Translations under genes and position numbers: made by a program
DNA from: an uncultured Clostridia bacterium
GTDB taxonomy: Bacteria > Bacillota > Clostridia > TANB77 > CAG-508
NCBI GenBank assembly: GCA_934121885.1
Contig: CAKOVH010000004.1
Location: forward strand, 37,629-101,628
Direction: 5' to 3'
DNA length: 64,000 bases
Notes under the pieces: generated by a model
The model's input: the letters and a program-made list of their open reading frames with translations, nothing else
The model's database searches: none
Told to the model about the DNA's origin: nothing
In this document: positions 40,907-50,429 of the stretch, one piece after another
Layout: every line of letters starts with the position of its first letter
Numbering within the stretch: the first letter of the stretch is position 1

Positions 40907-43345
40907 TTATTCTTCTTCCTTTTCTTCGCTTGGAATTGTTTCAATGCTTACTACTTTGCCTTCATTTGTTCTCATTAAAGTTACTCCTTGTGTTACTCTT
41001 CCTAGAATACTAATATCAGAAACTTTTAATCTAATTATTGTTCCTGTATCTGTTATAAGCATAACATCTTCATTATCACTTGCTATTCTTATTCCAACAA
41101 TGTTTCCTGTCTTTGGAGTAATTTTATATGTCATAACTCCTCTTCCGCCTCTTGTTTGTACTCTATATTCATCAAGTTCAGTTCTTTTTCCAAATCCATT
41201 TTCAGTTATAGAAAGAAGTGTAGCATTGCTTCCTTGTATTATTGATTCCATACCTATTACAGCATCTTCATCATCAAGTTTAATTCCTATAACACCCATT
41301 GCATTTCTACCAATTGGTCTTACATCTTTTTCATCAAATGTAATACTCATTCCCTTTTCTGTAACTAATACTACATTATCTTCACCATCTGTTAATTTAA
41401 CATCAATTAATGTATCTTCTTCTTTTAGGTTTATAGCAATTAATCCACTCTTTCTAACTGATGTAAATTCACTTAATGCTGTTTTCTTAATTAAACCATT
41501 TTTGGTTGCCATTAATAAGTATTTTCCTTCTGCAAAGTTAGAAATAGGTATAACTGCAGAAATTTTTTCTCCACCATCTAGACTTAATATATTTACAATT
41601 GCTGTTCCTTTTGCTGTTCTTCCTGCCTCTGGTATTTCATATCCTCTTAGTCTATATGCTTTTCCTTTATTACTAAAGAATAAGATTGTATCATGAGTAG
41701 ATGCTGTGAATATTTGCTTTACAAAGTCTTCTTCTCTAGTTGCAATTCCTGTAATTCCCTTTCCTCCTCTTTTTTGGCTCTTGTATGTATCTATTGGCAT
41801 TCTTTTTACATATCCAAAATGAGTAAGTGCTACAACGCATTGTTCTTCTTTAATTAAATCCTCAACATCGATTTCGCCTTCTGCTGCAAGTATTTTTGTT
41901 TTTCTATCATCGCCGTATTTATCTCTAATTTCTAATAATTCTTCTTTAATAATTTCAAATACTAATCTTTCACTTGCAAGTACTTCTCTTAAATGTGCAA
42001 TTAATTTCATTAACTCATTATATTCTTCTTCAATTTTTTCTCTTTGTAAACCTTGTAATGTTCTTAATCTCATATCGAGAATTGATTGAGCTTGAATTTC
42101 AGAAAGACCAAATCTTTCCATTAATCTTTCTTTTGCATCATCATAAGATGTACGAATAATATTAATAACTTCATCAATATTATCAAGTGCTATTCTTAAT
42201 CCCTCTAATATATGTGCTCTTGCTAAGGCTTTGTCTAAATCGAATTGTGTTCTACGTAAAATAACATGTTTTCTGTGGTCAATATAATGATCTAAACATT
42301 GTCTTAATGTTAATATTTTTGGTTCTCCATCTACTAATGCAAGCATAATAACACCAAAGTTTTCTTGCATTTGTGTATTTTTATATAATTGATTTAAAAT
42401 AACTTGAGCATTAACATCTCTTTTTAATTCAATTACTATTCTTACTTTTTCTTCTCTATCAGATTCATCTCTAATTTCAGAAATTCCTTCTATTCTCTTT
42501 TCTCTAACAAGTGCTGCCATATTTTCAATTAATCTAGCTTTATTTACTTGATAAGGTAATGAATTTACAATGATTCTTTGTTTATTTCCGCTCATTTCTT
42601 CAATTTCTGCTTCTGCTCTCATTGTAACTTTTCCTCTACCTGTTGTATAAGCTTCTTTAATTCCATCTCTTCCAAGAATTGTAGCTCCTGTTGGGAAATC
42701 TGGTCCTTTAATTATTTCCATTAATTGTTCATCTGTTACATTGTCTTCATCTATTATTTTTATAATTCCGTCAATAACTTCTTTTAAGTTATGTGGTGGA
42801 ATATTTGTAGCCATACCAACAGCAATTCCTGATGAACCATTTACTAATAATGCTGGTATTTTTGCAGGTAATACTACTGGTTCTTGTAATCTATCATCAT
42901 AGTTTGGCATAAATGCTACTGTATTTTTTTCGATATCTGTAAGCATTGTTTCAGATATTTTTGACATTCTTGCTTCTGTGTACCTCATAGCTGCTGGTGA
43001 ATCACCATCTATAGATCCAAAGTTACCATGTCCATCTACCAAAGGATATCTCATTGTGAAATCTTGTGCCAATCTTACCATTGCATCATATACTGAGCTA
43101 TCTCCATGTGGATGGTATCTTCCTAAAACAGAACCAACTGTATTAGCACATTTTCTGTATGGCTTGTCTGATGTAATACCATCTTCATACATAGCATATA
43201 AAATTCTTCTATGTACTGGTTTTAAACCATCTCTTACATCTGGAAGGGCACGAGAAACGATAACACTCATGGCATAATCAATGTATGATGTTTTCATCTC
43301 TGCTTCAATATTTCTCTCGATAATTTTTCCCTCATTTTCTTCCAT
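40907..43345 (-). CDS. gyrA: DNA gyrase subunit A
   Basis: GyrA cuts and rejoins DNA. The N-terminal breakage-reunion domain has SRALPDVRDGLKPVHRRIL, the catalytic tyrosine in AAMRYTEAR and HPHGDSSVYD, where the residues matching quinolone positions 83 and 87 are Ser and Asp (wild-type). The C-terminal beta-pinwheel carries the GyrA box QKRGGKG. The length of 812 residues is normal. GAGGT lies 7 bases before the ATG. In most Firmicutes it directly follows gyrB; here the secretion block separates the two by more than 5 kb. Confidence 0.98.
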   Translation of the reverse strand: MEENEGKIIERNIEAEMKTSYIDYAMSVIVSRALPDVRDGLKPVHRRILYAMYEDGITSDKPYRKCANTVGSVLGRYHPHGDSSVYDAMVRLAQDFTMRYPLVDGHGNFGSIDGDSPAAMRYTEARMSKISETMLTDIEKNTVAFMPNYDDRLQEPVVLPAKIPALLVNGSSGIAVGMATNIPPHNLKEVIDGIIKIIDEDNVTDEQLMEIIKGPDFPTGATILGRDGIKEAYTTGRGKVTMRAEAEIEEMSGNKQRIIVNSLPYQVNKARLIENMAALVREKRIEGISEIRDESDREEKVRIVIELKRDVNAQVILNQLYKNTQMQENFGVIMLALVDGEPKILTLRQCLDHYIDHRKHVILRRTQFDLDKALARAHILEGLRIALDNIDEVINIIRTSYDDAKERLMERFGLSEIQAQSILDMRLRTLQGLQREKIEEEYNELMKLIAHLREVLASERLVFEIIKEELLEIRDKYGDDRKTKILAAEGEIDVEDLIKEEQCVVALTHFGYVKRMPIDTYKSQKRGGKGITGIATREEDFVKQIFTASTHDTILFFSNKGKAYRLRGYEIPEAGRTAKGTAIVNILSLDGGEKISAVIPISNFAEGKYLLMATKNGLIKKTALSEFTSVRKSGLIAINLKEEDTLIDVKLTDGEDNVVLVTEKGMSITFDEKDVRPIGRNAMGVIGIKLDDEDAVIGMESIIQGSNATLLSITENGFGKRTELDEYRVQTRGGRGVMTYKITPKTGNIVGIRIASDNEDVMLITDTGTIIRLKVSDISILGRVTQGVTLMRTNEGKVVSIETIPSEEKEEE

Positions 43346-43457
43346 TTCATTACCTCTTTCCTAGTGTTTTTACTACTCTTGTATTATACTAAACCTGATT
43401 AAAATATGCAAGCAAAAATACTATAAAAAGTTAATTTAATGCTAGTTTTATTGATGT

Positions 43458-44180
43458 TTATACAAGCATTTTTGAAAGTTCCAATTGTTCATTTGTTAAA
43501 TCAAAATTATGTCCATTATTTTTTATTAAATTATGTATATTTTCTATTTGTCTTGCCTCTTTAATTGTATTTTCTAATGGCATTATTTCTTTTAATTTTT
43601 CTTGAATTTTATCATATTCTTTTTGCATTCCGTCAAAATCTCTTTTTTCAAAATAATTTTTCCAATTATTTTCATATTTTGAAAGTTTTTCTATATTATT
43701 TAATTGACTTGTAAAACTTTCTTCTATATTTTTACTAACACTATCTAATATAACATTTTTTCCTTGATGAATAACTGTCGAAATTCCTTTATTAATTAAT
43801 CCCATTTTAGTAGTTTTATTTAATACTGTATCTATAACATTTGATATTCCATCAATAACCCCTCCTGTTTTTACAGCATTTTGTGCTTGTGATATACTTT
43901 CAAAATTTCCAGTAAATATTCCCATAGCACTTTTTCCTAAATCTATTGCCGAACTTACTGCTGTATCTATTCCTTCTTTTAATCCTCCCTTTATTAAGCT
44001 ATTTTTTATATTTATTACTTCGTCCTCTATTAAGTCAGGAAGAGCCCATCTTAAACCAATATCAACAGCAGCATTAATTGTTTTTCCAAGTGTACTTTCT
44101 AAAAAATTATTTTGAACTTTTCCATTTATTTCATTATTTAAAATTGTTTTTTCAGTATTTAAATTATTTTCTATTTCCAT
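43458..44180 (-). CDS. Unknown protein linked to the secretion block
   Basis: A 240-residue protein not recognised. The N-terminal 40 residues are polar, then there is a long Gly/Ala/Ile-rich stretch (about 35-155) that could form membrane-associating amphipathic helices (AAVDIGLRWALPDL, LIKGGLKEGIDTAVSSAIDLGKSAMGIFTG, VIDGISNVIDTVLNK). A Glu/Lys-rich coiled-coil end (about 160-240) follows. There is no signal peptide. It is last in the VirB4/ATPase operon, 13 bases after the CpaE-like gene. A substrate, chaperone or membrane-remodelling component of the system is conceivable, but no evidence decides. Confidence 0.7.
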   Translation of the reverse strand: MEIENNLNTEKTILNNEINGKVQNNFLESTLGKTINAAVDIGLRWALPDLIEDEVINIKNSLIKGGLKEGIDTAVSSAIDLGKSAMGIFTGNFESISQAQNAVKTGGVIDGISNVIDTVLNKTTKMGLINKGISTVIHQGKNVILDSVSKNIEESFTSQLNNIEKLSKYENNWKNYFEKRDFDGMQKEYDKIQEKLKEIMPLENTIKEARQIENIHNLIKNNGHNFDLTNEQLELSKMLV

Positions 44181-44193
44181 AATTATTTCTCCT

Positions 44194-45408
44194 TTAATTA
44201 ATTATATTTTTTAAATTTAAATATTCTTTTTTCAATTTTTTGTCTATTAAATTAAATCTATTATTTCTATTAATTAATTTATTGTATTTTGAATTATATT
44301 TTAAAAATCCAATAATATTAAATTCACAAAATAATTCTTTTAAAATATTTATACTTATACTTTCTTTATTATATTTATTAAAAAGTATATTAAATTTATT
44401 TTTATTTATTTTCCAATTATTAATATAAATATTTAATAATTCTTTTGCTTTTTTTATTTCTAAAATATTTGTATCTGTAACAAATATATTTTTATTACTT
44501 AATTTAATTATTATTTTTGTAAAATCAAAAAAACATTCTGATGATGTATCAATAATAATTTTATTATATTTTTCTTTTAATTTATTTATTGTATTTTCTA
44601 TTTTATTTATATCTATTTTTTCTTTGCTTCCAAATAAAAATTCTGTTGCTGATAATAAATCAATATTTTTATTTATTTTAATAATTAAATTTTCTATTTC
44701 AAAATTATTTTTTATCAGATGTTTTTTTACTCCCAAAATTGTATGAACATTATTATTTAAAATATCAAAATCTATTATTAATATTTTTTCTTTTTTAAGT
44801 GCCATTACTTTTGCTAAATTAACTGCTATTATGCTTTTACCAGCTCCATTTGGTCCAGAAATTGAAATTATTTCTTTTTCTTGTTTAACAATTTTTTTAT
44901 TTAAATATTTATTATTTAATTTTTCAAATAAATTATTTTTTATTTTATTATTTATTTTTTTTGATTTATTTTCCTCGTCAATTTTCTTATTTTCTAAAAT
45001 TAAATTTTTTAAATCATTTATTTCTTGTTTTAATTCTTCATTTTCATTTTCTTTATTTTCTTTTATAAATTTAATAAATTTATTTATTTCAATATTATTG
45101 TGATAAAATATTTTTATTATTCCCTTGGCAATTAATTTATTTTCTAATTCCTCATTTTTATTTTCTAATATAATTATTATTTTTATATTTTTATTAATTA
45201 TTTTTATTTTTTCAATTAATTTTTCAATTGTATTTTCTCCAATAATTATTTCACTTATAATTATCAAATTAATATTATTATCTTTTTCTAATAATTCAAA
45301 AATTCCATCTTGATATTGTATATCATTTCCTATTACTATAATATCTTCTTCTTTTTTTAAATACTCATTTAAAATTGGATTACCTATTGCTGTTATTATT
45401 TTCTTCAT
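44194..45408 (-). CDS. CpaE/TadZ-like ATPase with N-terminal receiver-like domain
   Basis: Residues 1-105 look like an atypical receiver domain (MKKIITAIGNPILNEYLKKE, LIIISEIIIGENTIEKLIEKIK), lacking a clear phosphoacceptor. A Lys/Glu/Asn-rich linker (about 110-185) leads to a MinD/ParA-type ATPase with SGPNGAGKSIIAVNLAKVMA (about 193-212) and IIDFD. The P-loop lacks the signature lysine of KGGxGKT, as in some CpaE/TadZ localisation proteins. Such ATPases place secretion machines at particular cell sites. AAGGTGG precedes the ATG. It is a member of the virB4 operon. Confidence 0.82.
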   Translation of the reverse strand: MKKIITAIGNPILNEYLKKEEDIIVIGNDIQYQDGIFELLEKDNNINLIIISEIIIGENTIEKLIEKIKIINKNIKIIIILENKNEELENKLIAKGIIKIFYHNNIEINKFIKFIKENKENENEELKQEINDLKNLILENKKIDEENKSKKINNKIKNNLFEKLNNKYLNKKIVKQEKEIISISGPNGAGKSIIAVNLAKVMALKKEKILIIDFDILNNNVHTILGVKKHLIKNNFEIENLIIKINKNIDLLSATEFLFGSKEKIDINKIENTINKLKEKYNKIIIDTSSECFFDFTKIIIKLSNKNIFVTDTNILEIKKAKELLNIYINNWKINKNKFNILFNKYNKESISINILKELFCEFNIIGFLKYNSKYNKLINRNNRFNLIDKKLKKEYLNLKNIIN

Positions 45409-45420
45409 TTTATTACCACC

Positions 45421-47283
45421 TTAATTTATTAATTCTTTTTCAAAATCTGCTGATTCTATTTTTGTTAAAATATGGTCATCTCCTGCAAATATTAAACACT
45501 CTCCCCTTTTTAAAGATTTTATTTCTATTTTTTCCTTTTCCGATAAATTTGCATATTTTTCTAAAACCATAATATTTTCTTCCTCTAGTGAAAAAAATGT
45601 TTTTATACTAGAATTATTTAATATACTTTTTCCATATGTTCCATTTTCTAAACTAAATAAATCTGATATATCTTGTGTTATTGCAACACTACTTCCACCA
45701 TATTTTCTTATAGTTTTAAATATTTTATAAATAAATCCTGCAACTTTACTATTTGATGTAACACCAATTAATCTCCATATTTCATCTAAATATATTGCTT
45801 TTTTTATATTTCTGTCCTTTTTTATTTTATCCCAAAATAATTCTGTAAATAAATACATACCATATTTTAAATTCTCTTCTCCTAATTCATAAACATCTGC
45901 AATAATTAATTTATTATTTAATTTTACATTTGTATAATTATTAAAATATTTTAATGAGCCTTTTATAAACGGAATTAATTTAATAGATAATTTATTTGTT
46001 TTTATATCATTTTTTAATAATTCATATAAATCTTGAAAAATTGGCATATCATATGTTTCTTTAAAAACTGGTTTAATTGTAATTTTATTATTTTCTTTTT
46101 TATATAAAGATGAGTCTTCAAATGTTATATTTTTTAATTTATATAATTCAATTATTTTTTCTTCTAATAATGATTTTTCTTCTTCATTTATATTTTCAAA
46201 AATTAAATTAAAAAATCCCATTAATTTATCTATTTTATTTGATAAATATCCTTGTTCCTTATCTTCCAAACTATCTTTTCTTATATCAAAAATATTTATA
46301 TAATTATTTGATTTTGGACCCAGCTTTATTAATGTACCATTTAATTTTTCACATAAATTACAATATTCTCTTTCAGGATCAATAACATATTGTTCAATTC
46401 CTAATAATCTATATCTTAAAATTAATAATTTTGTATAAAAAGATTTTCCTGCTCCACTTGTTCCAAAAATACATATATTTGCGTTTTTATATTTATTAGA
46501 ATTATATCTATCAATAAAAACTAAAGAATCGTTATATATATTTGTTCCAATAAAAATTCCATTTTCGTCAAACATTGTAGATGAAATAAATGGATATGTT
46601 GCAACAAGTCCATCTGTTAATACATTTCTTTTTGATACTTCTTTTAATATTGGATTATTCTTCATAAATGGTAAACAGGCTAGATATGCTTGCTCTTGTC
46701 TGAAATATCCTCTTCTTGTTTGTATTCCCTTTGCTTGCATTAACCCCTCTATTTTATTTAATAAATATTCTAATTCTTTTAAATTATTTGAATATGTTGT
46801 AATATAAATATATAAAAAATATAATTCCTGATTATTTATTTGCATTTCTTTTCTAATATATTTTGCATCACTATAAGTAAAAGCTGCAATTTCTATATCT
46901 TGCCTATTTTGATTTTTTTCTTTTAAATCTGCTCCTACACTTCCAATATTAAATGTTAAATCTCTTATTGTTTTGTATGTATCTTGTTTTTCATAAAAAA
47001 TTGAAATATTAATATCAATATTTGAATCAATTATATATTTTAAAATTAAATCATTTTGCTCACGAAAATAATTAACTAATAATAATGACCCATAATAAAT
47101 TCCATCAATTTCAAAATATTTAGGATTTGAATTATTAATATATGCGGGCGAAAAAAAATCTTTTTCTGAAATAATTCCCTCTTTATAATTTTCTTCATTA
47201 TTATTTATTTTATTTTTATTTAATAATTTATTTTTAATTAATTCTAAATAATTATTTATTTTATTAATTATTATTTCTCTCAA
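45421..47283 (-). CDS. VirB4-type secretion ATPase
   Basis: VirB4 is the conserved motor ATPase of type IV secretion and conjugation. The 620-residue protein has an N-terminal CagE/TrbE-like region (about 40-260) and a RecA-like ATPase domain with GTSGAGKSFYTKLL Walker A, a YVIDPEREYCNLCEKL motif and Walker B AIYLDEIWRLIG, then SSVAITQDISDLF. A TTG starts it, AAGGAG 5 bases upstream. It is the main evidence, with VirD4, that this block is a T4SS. Typical VirB4 proteins are nearer 700-850 residues; the 192-residue protein just upstream may supply the missing N-terminal part. Confidence 0.92.
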   Translation of the reverse strand: MREIIINKINNYLELIKNKLLNKNKINNNEENYKEGIISEKDFFSPAYINNSNPKYFEIDGIYYGSLLLVNYFREQNDLILKYIIDSNIDINISIFYEKQDTYKTIRDLTFNIGSVGADLKEKNQNRQDIEIAAFTYSDAKYIRKEMQINNQELYFLYIYITTYSNNLKELEYLLNKIEGLMQAKGIQTRRGYFRQEQAYLACLPFMKNNPILKEVSKRNVLTDGLVATYPFISSTMFDENGIFIGTNIYNDSLVFIDRYNSNKYKNANICIFGTSGAGKSFYTKLLILRYRLLGIEQYVIDPEREYCNLCEKLNGTLIKLGPKSNNYINIFDIRKDSLEDKEQGYLSNKIDKLMGFFNLIFENINEEEKSLLEEKIIELYKLKNITFEDSSLYKKENNKITIKPVFKETYDMPIFQDLYELLKNDIKTNKLSIKLIPFIKGSLKYFNNYTNVKLNNKLIIADVYELGEENLKYGMYLFTELFWDKIKKDRNIKKAIYLDEIWRLIGVTSNSKVAGFIYKIFKTIRKYGGSSVAITQDISDLFSLENGTYGKSILNNSSIKTFFSLEEENIMVLEKYANLSEKEKIEIKSLKRGECLIFAGDDHILTKIESADFEKELIN

Positions 47284-47296
47284 ATTTTTCTCCTTT

Positions 47297-47875
47297 TTAA
47301 TTATTATTTTTTATAAATAATCTTTTATTAAAAAAAGAATATAATATATTTTTTACTTCATTTTTTTCAGATAAATCTTTTACATTATTTCCACATCTAG
47401 ATAAACAATCTTTTATTTTATAATATTTTTCATTTAATTCCTGCACTGCTAGATATTCTTTGTTATTTATTTCAACATTTTTATTTGTATATTTTAAAAT
47501 AATATAATATTTTTTTGAGGATGATTTTTTTTCTAGATTTAAATTTTTAATATAAGAAATATATTTTTTTGATATTTCAGAAATATTTTCATTTTCTTGA
47601 ATTAAATTTTCTTGAATATTTAAAATATGATTAGATAAATTTTCTTTATTACTTTCTATTAAAATTTGAAAATCAAAATTACATGTTTTTAAAAATATTT
47701 TATATGAATTTAATATTGCTTCTTTTTCTAATTCTGATTTTAAATTAAAATTAATTGGACTAATATTTATTATTTTTATAAAATTATTTTCATCAACTTT
47801 AATTATTCCGTTATCTAATATTTCTTGGAACGGTAACCAATTTTGAACACTTTCTATTTTTTTAGTATTTTTCAT
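47297..47875 (-). CDS. Small partner of VirB4, possible split N-terminal domain
   Basis: A 192-residue soluble protein opening SVQNWLPFQEILDNGIIKVDE, followed by FIKIINISPINFNLKSELEKE and KTCNFDFQILIESNKENLSNH. These resemble the first domain of VirB4/TraC-like proteins, where the first beta strands carry xFxxI-type contacts. It is 13 bases upstream of virB4, read in the same direction, with AGAGGT 5 bases before the ATG. A split VirB4 or a separate TraC-like scaffold are both possible. Confidence 0.65.
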   Translation of the reverse strand: MKNTKKIESVQNWLPFQEILDNGIIKVDENNFIKIINISPINFNLKSELEKEAILNSYKIFLKTCNFDFQILIESNKENLSNHILNIQENLIQENENISEISKKYISYIKNLNLEKKSSSKKYYIILKYTNKNVEINNKEYLAVQELNEKYYKIKDCLSRCGNNVKDLSEKNEVKNILYSFFNKRLFIKNNN

Positions 47876-48512
47876 TAAAACCTCTTTTTTATTGGAATTT
47901 TTTTAGAATTTAAATAAATAAAAATAAATTAATTTGAAAATAAATAATAAATTTAAATTATTATTATATTACTATTATATTTTATATTAGTCAACAAAAA
48001 TATTTTTACATTTTTCGACAAAAAAATTTAATTTATAATTTTTGAATATTTATTTTGTTATTGTACATAATATGATTATAAGATTAATATTAGTTGAACT
48101 AAGAGTAATATAGGATCTTAATTATTGGTTTTATATTATTCGAGCAAAGATGTATTATGGTGTAATGACCTTATATTGTATTATGTCGGCGATAAGAGTA
48201 TATTATTTGTATGCAAGCTATAATAAATTATATTTTTTAATTTCATCTTTATGGTTACATTATAGGTAATATATTTGATGTTAAGATTGTTCTTGTATTT
48301 TTTTAGTGGTTATTATTAGTCCCTCGTGGATGAATATGGCTATTATGGGTGCATTAGCAGTCGAGCAACTGATGTGTATGTTTAATGAGTTAGCTTATTT
48401 ATATAGCAATATATATTAGGTTATCAGTTAGGCATATATGTTTTAGCTGAAGATTAATATTAGTTTTATAGTAATAGCCAGTAATTATAATTATTACTGG
48501 CTATTAAAAATA
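47876..48512. other. Gene-free gap between the secretion block and gyrB
   Basis: About 640 bases. The left part (47876-48060) is almost pure A/T. The middle (48060-48470) is T/G-rich with scattered GTATTATG-like words, no ribosome site and no frame beyond about 45 codons. A palindrome at 48473-48505 closes it. It could hold a noncoding RNA or a decayed gene; I cannot tell which. Confidence 0.5.
48473..48505 (-). repeat. Palindrome after gyrB, possible terminator
   Basis: AATAGCCAGTAAT and its complement around TATAATT, 8 bases past the gyrB stop. There is no clear T-run on minus, so termination is uncertain. Confidence 0.6.
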
Positions 48513-50426
48513 TTATATATCTAGGTTTTTAACATATTTTGCGTTTTCTTCGATAAATTGTCTTCTTGGTCCTATTTCATCTCCCATTAAAATTGTAAAT
48601 ATTTCATCTGCTTTAATTGCATCTTCTAGTTTTACTTTAATTAATATTCTCTTTTCAGGATTCATTGTAGTTTCCCATAATTGTTCTGGGTTCATTTCTC
48701 CTAAACCTTTATATCTTTGAATATTAACATTGTCTCTACCAATTTCGTTTAAATGTTTTGTCATTTCTTCATCTGTATAGCAATATATATCTTCCATTCC
48801 TCTTTTTGATAATTTATATAGTGGTGGTTGTGCTAAATATACATTACCATTTTCTATTAAAGGTCTCATATATCTAAAGAAGAATGTTAATAATAATGTT
48901 CTAATATGTGCACCATCAACATCGGCATCTGCCATTATTATAACTTTTCCATATCTTATTTTAGATATATCGAAATCTGCTCCTATACCAGCACCAACAG
49001 CTAGTATAACTGGATTTAATTTATCGTTTCCATATATTTTATCTGCTCTTGCTTTTTCAACATTAAGCATTTTTCCCCATAAAGGTAAAATTGCTTGGAA
49101 TCTTCTATCTCTTCCTTGTTTTGCACTACCTCCAGCTGAGTCTCCCTCAACTATATAAACTTCACATTTTGAAGCATCTTTTTCACTACAATCTGCTAAT
49201 TTTCCTGGTAATGTAGATGTCTCTAAAGCACTCTTTCTTCTTACTAATTCTCTTGCCTTTCTTGCTGCTTCTCTTGCTCTTGATGCACTTATACATTTTT
49301 CCAATATTGCTTTAGCAACATTAGGATTTTCTTCTAAGAAATTTGCTAGTGCTTCACTTACCATTGAAGATACAATACCTGTAACAACACTATTTCCTAA
49401 TTTGGTTTTAGTTTGTCCCTCAAATTGAGGTTCTTTTACTTTTACAGATACGACAGCTGTAATTCCTTCTCTTATATCTTCACCTTGTAAGTTACCATCT
49501 TTATCTTTTAGTAAATTATGTAATTTTGCATAATCATTAAATGTTTTTGTTAAAGCTCTTTTAAATCCTTCTAGGTGAGTTCCACCTTCAACTGTATTTA
49601 TATTATTAACAAATGTATAAATGTTTTCTGAGTATGCAGTTGTATATTGGAATGCAATTTCTACTGGAACCTCACCATCTTTTTCAATATATATTGGTTC
49701 TGGATGAATTGGTTCCTTATTTTTGTTTAAATATTGAACGAAAGAACGTAATCCACCTTCAAAATGGAATTCTGCTTTTAAAGTTGGATCTACTCTTAAA
49801 TCTTCAATATTTATTTTTAATCCTTTTGTTAAGAATGCTATTTCTCTAAATCTTGTTTCTAGAACTTCATATTCATAGTTTAAAGTTTCAAATATTGTAT
49901 CATCTGCTAAAAATCTTACTTTTGTTCCTGTTTTATTTGAATCTCCAATTCTTGTAAGTGGCTCTACTGTTTTACCTTTTTCAAATTTCATTTGGTAAAT
50001 TCCACCATCTCTTTGAATTGTAACTTCTGTCCATGTTGAAAGAGCATTTACTACAGATGCACCAACACCATGTAGACCTCCAGATACTTTATATCCACTA
50101 TCTCCACCAAATTTTCCACCAGCGTGAAGTTTTGTATAAACAGTTTCTGCTGCAGATATTTTTGTTTTAGGATGTATATCAACTGGAATTCCTCTACCAT
50201 TATCTTCTACAGATATAATATTTCCAGGTTCAATTTTTATATCAATTTCTGAACAATAACCAGCTAGTGCTTCATCAACACAGTTATCCACAATTTCATA
50301 TACCATGTGATGTAATCCTCTAATTGATGTACTTCCTATGTACATTCCAGGTCTTTTTCTTACTGCCTCTAATCCTTCTAATACTTGTATTTGGTCTGCT
50401 CCATATTCGTGTTCAAACTTTTCCAT
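48513..50426 (-). CDS. gyrB: DNA gyrase subunit B
   Basis: GyrB supplies ATP hydrolysis for supercoiling. The N-terminal GHKL ATPase has YEIVDNCVDEALAG, EDNGRGIPVD and GGLHGVGASVVNALS; the TOPRIM part has EGDSAGGSAKQGRDR and IIMADADVDGAHIRTLL; the C-terminus has RYKGLGEMNPEQLWETTM. It is 637 residues, standard. It starts 3 bases after the remB stop, so it belongs to the dnaA-dnaN-recF-remB-gyrB run. Confidence 0.98.
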   Translation of the reverse strand: MEKFEHEYGADQIQVLEGLEAVRKRPGMYIGSTSIRGLHHMVYEIVDNCVDEALAGYCSEIDIKIEPGNIISVEDNGRGIPVDIHPKTKISAAETVYTKLHAGGKFGGDSGYKVSGGLHGVGASVVNALSTWTEVTIQRDGGIYQMKFEKGKTVEPLTRIGDSNKTGTKVRFLADDTIFETLNYEYEVLETRFREIAFLTKGLKINIEDLRVDPTLKAEFHFEGGLRSFVQYLNKNKEPIHPEPIYIEKDGEVPVEIAFQYTTAYSENIYTFVNNINTVEGGTHLEGFKRALTKTFNDYAKLHNLLKDKDGNLQGEDIREGITAVVSVKVKEPQFEGQTKTKLGNSVVTGIVSSMVSEALANFLEENPNVAKAILEKCISASRAREAARKARELVRRKSALETSTLPGKLADCSEKDASKCEVYIVEGDSAGGSAKQGRDRRFQAILPLWGKMLNVEKARADKIYGNDKLNPVILAVGAGIGADFDISKIRYGKVIIMADADVDGAHIRTLLLTFFFRYMRPLIENGNVYLAQPPLYKLSKRGMEDIYCYTDEEMTKHLNEIGRDNVNIQRYKGLGEMNPEQLWETTMNPEKRILIKVKLEDAIKADEIFTILMGDEIGPRRQFIEENAKYVKNLDI

Positions 50427-50429
50427 TTA

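Noticed and set aside
40944..41696. 250-codon open frame opposite gyrA
   Set aside because: A shadow of gyrA codons; no ribosome site and only low-complexity Ser/Pro/Leu sequence.
35300..48000. Calling the secretion block an integrative conjugative element
   Set aside because: No relaxase, integrase, attachment repeats or origin of transfer seen, and it is interleaved with dnaD, dnaC and gyrA.
48300..48420. Roughly 44-codon frame in the gap before gyrB
   Set aside because: No ribosome site and no recognisable protein features.
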